This document shows positions 6,814 through 9,712 of a stretch of DNA of 9,712 nt, one piece after another; the stretch's first letter is position 1; each line of letters begins with the position of its first letter. The stretch covers positions 1 through 9,712 of the forward strand of contig WRJY01000266.1 in assembly GCA_009778355.1 (NCBI GenBank). The letters run 5' to 3'. The notes below the pieces were generated by a model. It was not told where the DNA came from, searched no databases, and was given only the letters and a program-made list of their open reading frames with translations. Both the position numbers and the translations under genes were made by a program. This DNA is from Desulfovibrionaceae bacterium (lineage in GTDB: Bacteria > Pseudomonadota > Gammaproteobacteria > Burkholderiales > Burkholderiaceae_C).

Positions 6814-6866
6814 CCTACGTGAAAACCCCTAGAAAAAAAGGGGGGGTTACACCCTGTTACGTAAGG
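6814..6866 (+). promoter_or_regulatory. Nested inverted-repeat control region of the acetate symporter operon
   Basis: In the 239-base gap after livF, the outer arms CCTACGTGA (6814-6822) and TTACGTAAGG (6857-6866) are near-complementary, and their TACGT cores are 42 bases apart, four helical turns. Inside them AACCCC (6824-6829) and GGGGTT (6843-6848) pair perfectly around an A-rich loop. The layout looks like a binding region for a dimeric activator rather than a terminator. In other proteobacteria acs/actP genes are controlled by the CrbS-CrbR (MxtR-ErdR) two-component system, whose regulator is LuxR-like; CrbR binding here is an inference. I found no convincing -10/-35 pair between 6867 and 6954. 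Confidence 0.45.
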
Positions 6867-6954
6867 AGGCGGTCAGTCCCGCTGCCAAGAATGATTTGCA
6901 CCGGCCGAGCCATCCAGGCTGCGGAAGGTTTGCAAGCAACGAGGAGACCATGCC

Positions 6955-7263
6955 ATGCAAGACCCCATGGTGGAACGGATTCAAGCCAATCCGAAATACC
7001 AGCAGCTCAGAACCACGCGCAATCGCTACGGATGGGTGCTCACCATCCTGATGCTGATCGTTTACTACGGCTACACCGCCCTGGTGGCCTTCGACAAGTC
7101 GTTTCTCGCCAAGCCGATGGGAGAAGGTGTGACCACCATCGGCATTCCGATCGGCATGGCGATCATCGTTTTCTCGGTCATCATCACCGGTCTGTACGTG
7201 CGCCGCGCCAACAACGAGTTCGACGGCCTGACGCGCGACATCCTGCAGGAGGCGACCAAATGA
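6955..7263 (+). CDS. DUF485 small inner-membrane protein, ActP partner
   Basis: A 102-residue protein of family DUF485 (YjcH-like). It begins MQDPMVERIQANPKYQQL, and the following segment RTRNRYGW-like region leads into two membrane helices at about residues 27-46 and 60-82. The short basic stretch VRRANNEFDGL after helix 2 is typical of the family. The start at ATG 6955 has GAGGAGA (6941-6947) seven bases upstream; an ATG at 6950 in another frame leads nowhere. In many proteobacteria this gene sits directly before actP and is cotranscribed with it. Its biochemical role is not established; assistance in symporter assembly or regulation is commonly supposed. Its TGA overlaps the ATG of the symporter (ATGA), so the two are translationally coupled. 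Confidence 0.9.
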   Translation: MQDPMVERIQANPKYQQLRTTRNRYGWVLTILMLIVYYGYTALVAFDKSFLAKPMGEGVTTIGIPIGMAIIVFSVIITGLYVRRANNEFDGLTRDILQEATK

Positions 7264-8990
7264 GAACCGCTTTCTCGCCCGCCACCTTCACCGCCCGAAC
7301 CGCGCTGGCCCTGACGGGCCTGGCCGTTGCCGGCGCCGCGCTGGCTGCCGGCCCCGATATGGGCCAGACCGCCAAGCAGGCCACCAACTGGACGGCCATC
7401 ATCCTGTTCGTCGCCTTCGTGGCCGCCACGCTGTGGATCACCAAGTGGGCCGCCGCGCGCACCAAGTCGGCGGCCGACTTCTACACCGCCGGCGGCGGCA
7501 TCACCGGCTTTCAGAACGGGCTGGCGATTGCCGGCGACTACATGTCGGCGGCGTCGTTCCTGGGCATTTCGGCCATGGTCATGTCCAGCGGCTACGACGG
7601 CCTGCTGTACTCCATCGGCTTTCTGGTCGGCTGGCCGATCCTGACCTTCCTGCTGGCCGAACGCCTGCGCAATCTGGGCAAATTCACCTTTGCCGACGTG
7701 GCCGGCTACCGCTTCGCGCAGGGGCCGTTTCGCACCTTCGCGGCGTGCAGCACGCTGGTGGTGGTGGCGTTCTACCTGATCGCCCAGATGGTCGGCGCCG
7801 GCCAGCTCATCAAGCTGCTGTTCGGCCTGGACTACTGGATCGCGGTGGTCATCGTCGGCGTGCTGATGATGATCTACGTGCTGTTCGGCGGCATGACGGC
7901 CACCACCTGGGTGCAGATCATCAAGGCGGCGATGCTGCTGTTCGGGGTGACGTTCATGGGCTTCATGGTGATGTCCAAGTACGGCTTCAGCTTCGAGACG
8001 CTGTTCGCCGAGGGCGTGAAGGTGCGCACGCAGATCGCCGCCAACGGCGGCGCTGCCCCCGACGCGGCGGCCAAGGCGGGCCTGGCCATCATGGGGCCTG
8101 GCGGCTTCATCAAGGACCCGATCTCCGGCATCAGCTTCGGCATGGCGCTGATGTTCGGCACGCTCGGCCTGCCGCACATCCTGATGCGCTTCTTCACCGT
8201 GCCCGACGCCAAGGAAGCGCGCAAGAGCGTGCTCTGGGCCACCACCTGGATCGGCTACTTCTACATCCTGATCTTCATCATCGGCTTCGGCGCCATCACT
8301 CTGGTGCTCACCGACCCCGAAATGGCCACCGCCGTCAAGGGCGGCGGCTCCAACATGGCGGCAGTGCTGGTGGCCAAGAGCGTGGGCGGCAACGTGTTCT
8401 ACGGCTTCATCTCCGCCGTCGCCTTTGCCACCATCCTGGCCGTGGTGGCCGGTCTGACGCTGTCGGGCGCATCGGCGGTGTCGCACGACCTGTATGCCAC
8501 CGTATTCAAGGGCGGCAAAGCCGACAGCGCATCGGAACTGAAGGTCTCGCGCATCACCACCGTGGGGCTCGCCATCGTCGCGATGCTGCTGGGCATTCTG
8601 TTCGAGCAACAGAACGTCGCCTTCATGGTGGCGCTGGCCTTCGCCATCGCGGCGTCGTCCAACTTCCCGGTGCTGCTGCTGTCGGTGTTGTGGAAGAACT
8701 GCACCACCAAGGGCGCGGTGATCGGCGGCTTCTTGGGCCTGATTTCCTCGCTCGGACTGACCGTTGCCTCGCCCTCCGTGTGGGAAGCCACGTTCCACAA
8801 CCCCGCGAAATCGGCCTGGTTCCAATACACCTCGCCGGCGCTGTTCTCGATGATCATCGGCTTCGTCGGCGTGTGGCTGTTCTCGGTGCTCGACCGCAGC
8901 GCCCAAGCCGCCAAGGAACGCGAAGCCTTCCCGGCGCAGCAGGTGCGCTCGGAAACCGGTCTCGGCGCATCCAAGGCCTCGGCGCACTGA
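7260..8990 (+). CDS. actP: Cation/acetate symporter, ActP-type SSS transporter
   Basis: A 576-residue member of the sodium:solute symporter family. It starts at ATG 7260, overlapping the DUF485 stop, and has a cleavable-looking signal peptide (MRTAFSP, hydrophobic core, AALAAG near residues 26-31), as ActP proteins do. Family segments include KSAADFYTAGGGITGFQNGL and AIAGDYMSAASFLGISAMVM at the start of the core, GMALMFGTLGLPHILMRFFT in the middle, and FGGMTATTWVQIIKA. About 13-14 hydrophobic helices can be counted. It is slightly longer than E. coli ActP (549 residues) because of a loop around residues 255-285 and a charged C-terminal tail. The expected job is uptake of acetate or other short monocarboxylates, feeding acetyl-CoA synthetase, which is not in this window. 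Substrate preference cannot be read from the sequence. Confidence 0.9.
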   Translation: MRTAFSPATFTARTALALTGLAVAGAALAAGPDMGQTAKQATNWTAIILFVAFVAATLWITKWAAARTKSAADFYTAGGGITGFQNGLAIAGDYMSAASFLGISAMVMSSGYDGLLYSIGFLVGWPILTFLLAERLRNLGKFTFADVAGYRFAQGPFRTFAACSTLVVVAFYLIAQMVGAGQLIKLLFGLDYWIAVVIVGVLMMIYVLFGGMTATTWVQIIKAAMLLFGVTFMGFMVMSKYGFSFETLFAEGVKVRTQIAANGGAAPDAAAKAGLAIMGPGGFIKDPISGISFGMALMFGTLGLPHILMRFFTVPDAKEARKSVLWATTWIGYFYILIFIIGFGAITLVLTDPEMATAVKGGGSNMAAVLVAKSVGGNVFYGFISAVAFATILAVVAGLTLSGASAVSHDLYATVFKGGKADSASELKVSRITTVGLAIVAMLLGILFEQQNVAFMVALAFAIAASSNFPVLLLSVLWKNCTTKGAVIGGFLGLISSLGLTVASPSVWEATFHNPAKSAWFQYTSPALFSMIIGFVGVWLFSVLDRSAQAAKEREAFPAQQVRSETGLGASKASAH

Positions 8991-9035
8991 AAGCCATGAT
9001 CCTCTGGAGGCGAGGCAAGCTGCTGATAGCGCAGT

Positions 9036-9081
9036 ATGCTAAAACAAGCATCGGTAATGTAGTCATTTAGCATCCATGCTA
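9036..9081. repeat. Cluster of AGCAT/ATGCT motifs after actP
   Basis: ATGCTAAA (9036-9043) and TTTAGCAT (9066-9073) form a perfect 8-bp inverted repeat. A second AGCAT (9047-9051) and the palindrome TAGCAT-CC-ATGCTA (9068-9081) make four copies of the pentamer in 46 bases, in mixed orientation. The stretch is much more AT-rich than its neighbours. It could be an operator cluster or part of the actP 3' UTR; nothing in the sequence settles this. Confidence 0.4.
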
Positions 9082-9086
9082 TTTCC

Positions 9087-9134
9087 TCGAGGCGCTCGCG
9101 CCTCGACCGGCCCGCTCAAGCGGGCCTTTCTTTT
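9087..9134 (+). terminator. Tandem hairpins with T-tract ending the actP operon
   Basis: The first hairpin is TCGAGGCG (9087-9094) with CGCCTCGA (9099-9106), a perfect 8-bp stem with loop CTCG. Two bases later GGCCCGC (9109-9115) pairs with GCGGGCC (9120-9126) around TCAA, followed by TTTCTTTT (9127-9134). The second hairpin is a textbook Rho-independent terminator for + strand transcription. The first may strengthen it. Confidence 0.9.
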
Positions 9135-9182
9135 GCCCGGCGCGCGCGGCGCGGCAGTTCACGGGTGCCAATCAGGCGCAGA

Positions 9183-9212
9183 GCCAGCACTGGCGTTGCA
9201 CCGAGCCGGTGC
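9183..9212. other. Two adjacent small hairpins in a gene-free stretch
   Basis: GCCAG (9183-9187) pairs with CTGGC (9190-9194), and GCACCG (9198-9203) pairs with CGGTGC (9207-9212). They lie seven bases before the direct repeat of the MITE-like element. Bases 9135-9182 are a very GC-rich stretch with no gene that I can support. Confidence 0.35.
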
Positions 9213-9223
9213 GGCCCACTCAT

Positions 9224-9457
9224 CCTAAAAACGGCAGTTGGATGCGTCCGCCAGTGCCGTGATCGGCGTGCCAGGCAAGACGCGAGGACGCGGCAGGCTC
9301 GTGCCTGCAAGGACGAGTAACGCCGCATGGCGCGTCGAGCGCGGCGCTGGCGGACGCATAGCACCCTCACCCAAACGGTGAGAGTGACCGAAGTCAAAAA
9401 CCTCTGTATTCATAAGGTGTTACGAGGGCAAAGAAGCGGTCAACTGCCGTTTTTAGG
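9224..9457. mobile_element. 234-bp MITE-like element with 17-bp terminal inverted repeats
   Basis: The ends CCTAAAAACGGCAGTTG (9224-9240) and CAACTGCCGTTTTTAGG (9441-9457) are perfect reverse complements over 17 bases. They are flanked by the 5-bp direct repeat CTCAT (9219-9223 and 9458-9462), which fits a target-site duplication. The inside encodes no transposase, so the element would need a transposase supplied from elsewhere; I do not recognise which IS family these ends belong to. Internally it is strongly folded: 9242-9259 pairs with 9342-9359 over 18 bases with one G-T mismatch, and within that loop GACGCG (9279-9284) pairs with CGCGTC (9331-9336) and GCAGGC (9293-9298) with GCCTGC (9303-9308). 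CTCACC (9366-9371) pairs with GGTGAG (9377-9382) beside it. Such folding could also indicate a structured RNA. Confidence 0.65.
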
Positions 9458-9547
9458 CTCATCCCAATTCGCGTTAAAAATTTTCATCACCGCTCAGACT
9501 GAATGAAATCAGCGTCTCCCACCGCAAGGGTCAACACCGCAAGCACG

Positions 9548-9694
9548 ATGGCCACGCTCTACCTGTTGAACACCAGCATTCTGATTGCTGCAATGAAGGG
9601 GCAGGCCAGCGTGCGCCAGCCTCTGAAATTGGGGTCTTCACCAACTCCGGCATTGGTGCAAACCCCAACGATTGGGGCAAACACCAATTGGTGA
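9548..9694 (+). pseudogene. Possible DUF1874-like gene start, decayed
   Basis: From the ATG at 9548 the first 12 residues are MATLYLLNTSIL, which resembles the first beta-strand of DUF1874 (STIV B116-like/YddF) proteins, small proteins found on archaeal viruses and in bacterial accessory regions. After that the 48-residue frame loses all resemblance, lacks the later SAIGH-type motif I would expect, and runs through a repeat array before stopping at 9692-9694. The Shine-Dalgarno is poor. It is best read as a 5' fragment cut by the repeat region, or a chance match. Bases 9463-9547 before it are AT-rich at first and hold nothing else I can support. Confidence 0.25.
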
Positions 9695-9703
9695 ACACCC
9701 CAA
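9629..9703. repeat. Array of four 16-bp units in alternating orientation
   Basis: Unit A, TTGGGG-N4-CACCAA, occurs at 9629-9644 and 9672-9687. Its reverse complement, unit B, TTGGTG-N4-CCCCAA, occurs at 9653-9668 and 9688-9703. The order is A, 8-base gap, B, 3-base gap, A, no gap, B. The 6-base half-sites are conserved exactly in all four units while the central 4 bases vary (TCTT, CAAA, CAAA, AACA). The array ends nine bases before the edge of the window, so it may continue. The alternating head-to-head layout and short gaps do not fit a CRISPR. Confidence 0.75.
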
Positions 9704-9712
9704 CTGCATCGC

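Noticed and set aside
6824..6848. Intrinsic terminator for the Liv operon
   Set aside because: The AACCCC/GGGGTT stem is short with a 13-base loop and has no T-tract after it.
6648..7259. Upstream in-frame extension of actP to 6648
   Set aside because: It would overlap livF and the whole DUF485 gene. The ATG at 7260 gives a proper signal peptide and an ATGA overlap.
7071..8987. Minus-strand open frame of 638 codons opposite actP
   Set aside because: It is antisense to a well-supported transporter and consists of His/Gly/Arg/Gln-rich low-complexity translation.
9225..9413. Minus-strand 62-codon frame inside the MITE-like element
   Set aside because: It is Arg/Pro/Ala-rich, matches no family I recognise, has no clear ribosome site, and overlaps the strong stems that better explain the sequence.
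9224..9457. Integron attC site
   Set aside because: I found no paired GTTRRRY and RYYYAAC core sites at the ends, and the perfect terminal repeats with a flanking 5-bp direct repeat fit a transposon-type element better.
9629..9703. CRISPR array
   Set aside because: The units alternate in orientation and the gaps are only 8, 3 and 0 bases, so there are no spacers. No cas gene is present.

Overview
The window is GC-rich and looks like a chromosomal segment from a betaproteobacterium. The most likely placement is Burkholderiales, perhaps close to Comamonadaceae. This rests on family knowledge: a DUF485/ActP pair, a fused LivM-LivG transporter protein, and codon use dominated by GC-ending codons. 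No rRNA, tRNA or other taxonomic marker is present, so the placement is an inference. Every gene I can support is on the + strand.

Positions 1-1832 are a patchwork. A long imperfect inverted repeat (81-160) is followed by a good sigma70-type promoter, a 5'-UTR hairpin and a stand-alone M48 zinc metallopeptidase gene (282-1265) that is visibly less GC-rich than its neighbours. After it come a strong two-tier palindrome (1279-1325), a small operator-like dyad (1347-1368) and what looks like a decayed toxin-antitoxin pair. The antitoxin reading frame is broken by a frameshift (1409-1664). A 31-codon frame (1661-1756), possibly the stub of its partner, overlaps it by ATGA.

Positions 1833-6715 are a complete branched-chain amino acid type (Liv/HAAT) ABC importer in the order binding protein, LivH permease, LivM-LivG fusion, LivF ATPase. 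The periplasmic protein captures the substrate, LivH and the LivM half form the membrane channel, and the LivG half and LivF power it. The LivM half carries an apparent insertion of about 56 residues with two extra hydrophobic segments. A decayed repeat lies between the first two genes, and a 7-codon mini-ORF bridges the livH stop and livM start.

Positions 6716-8990 hold a second operon. A control region with nested inverted repeats is followed by a small DUF485 membrane protein and an ActP-type cation/acetate symporter with ATGA overlap. Two tandem hairpins and a T-tract (9087-9134) end this unit.

Positions 9135-9712 have no convincing intact gene but are full of structure. A 234-bp element has perfect 17-bp terminal inverted repeats and a 5-bp flanking direct repeat (CTCAT), which fits a non-autonomous MITE. 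It is internally folded into long stems. At the right edge, a short frame begins like DUF1874 (STIV B116-like) proteins but then departs from them. It runs into four 16-bp units arranged in alternating orientation, and this array may continue past the window. These last two items are the least explained parts of the window.
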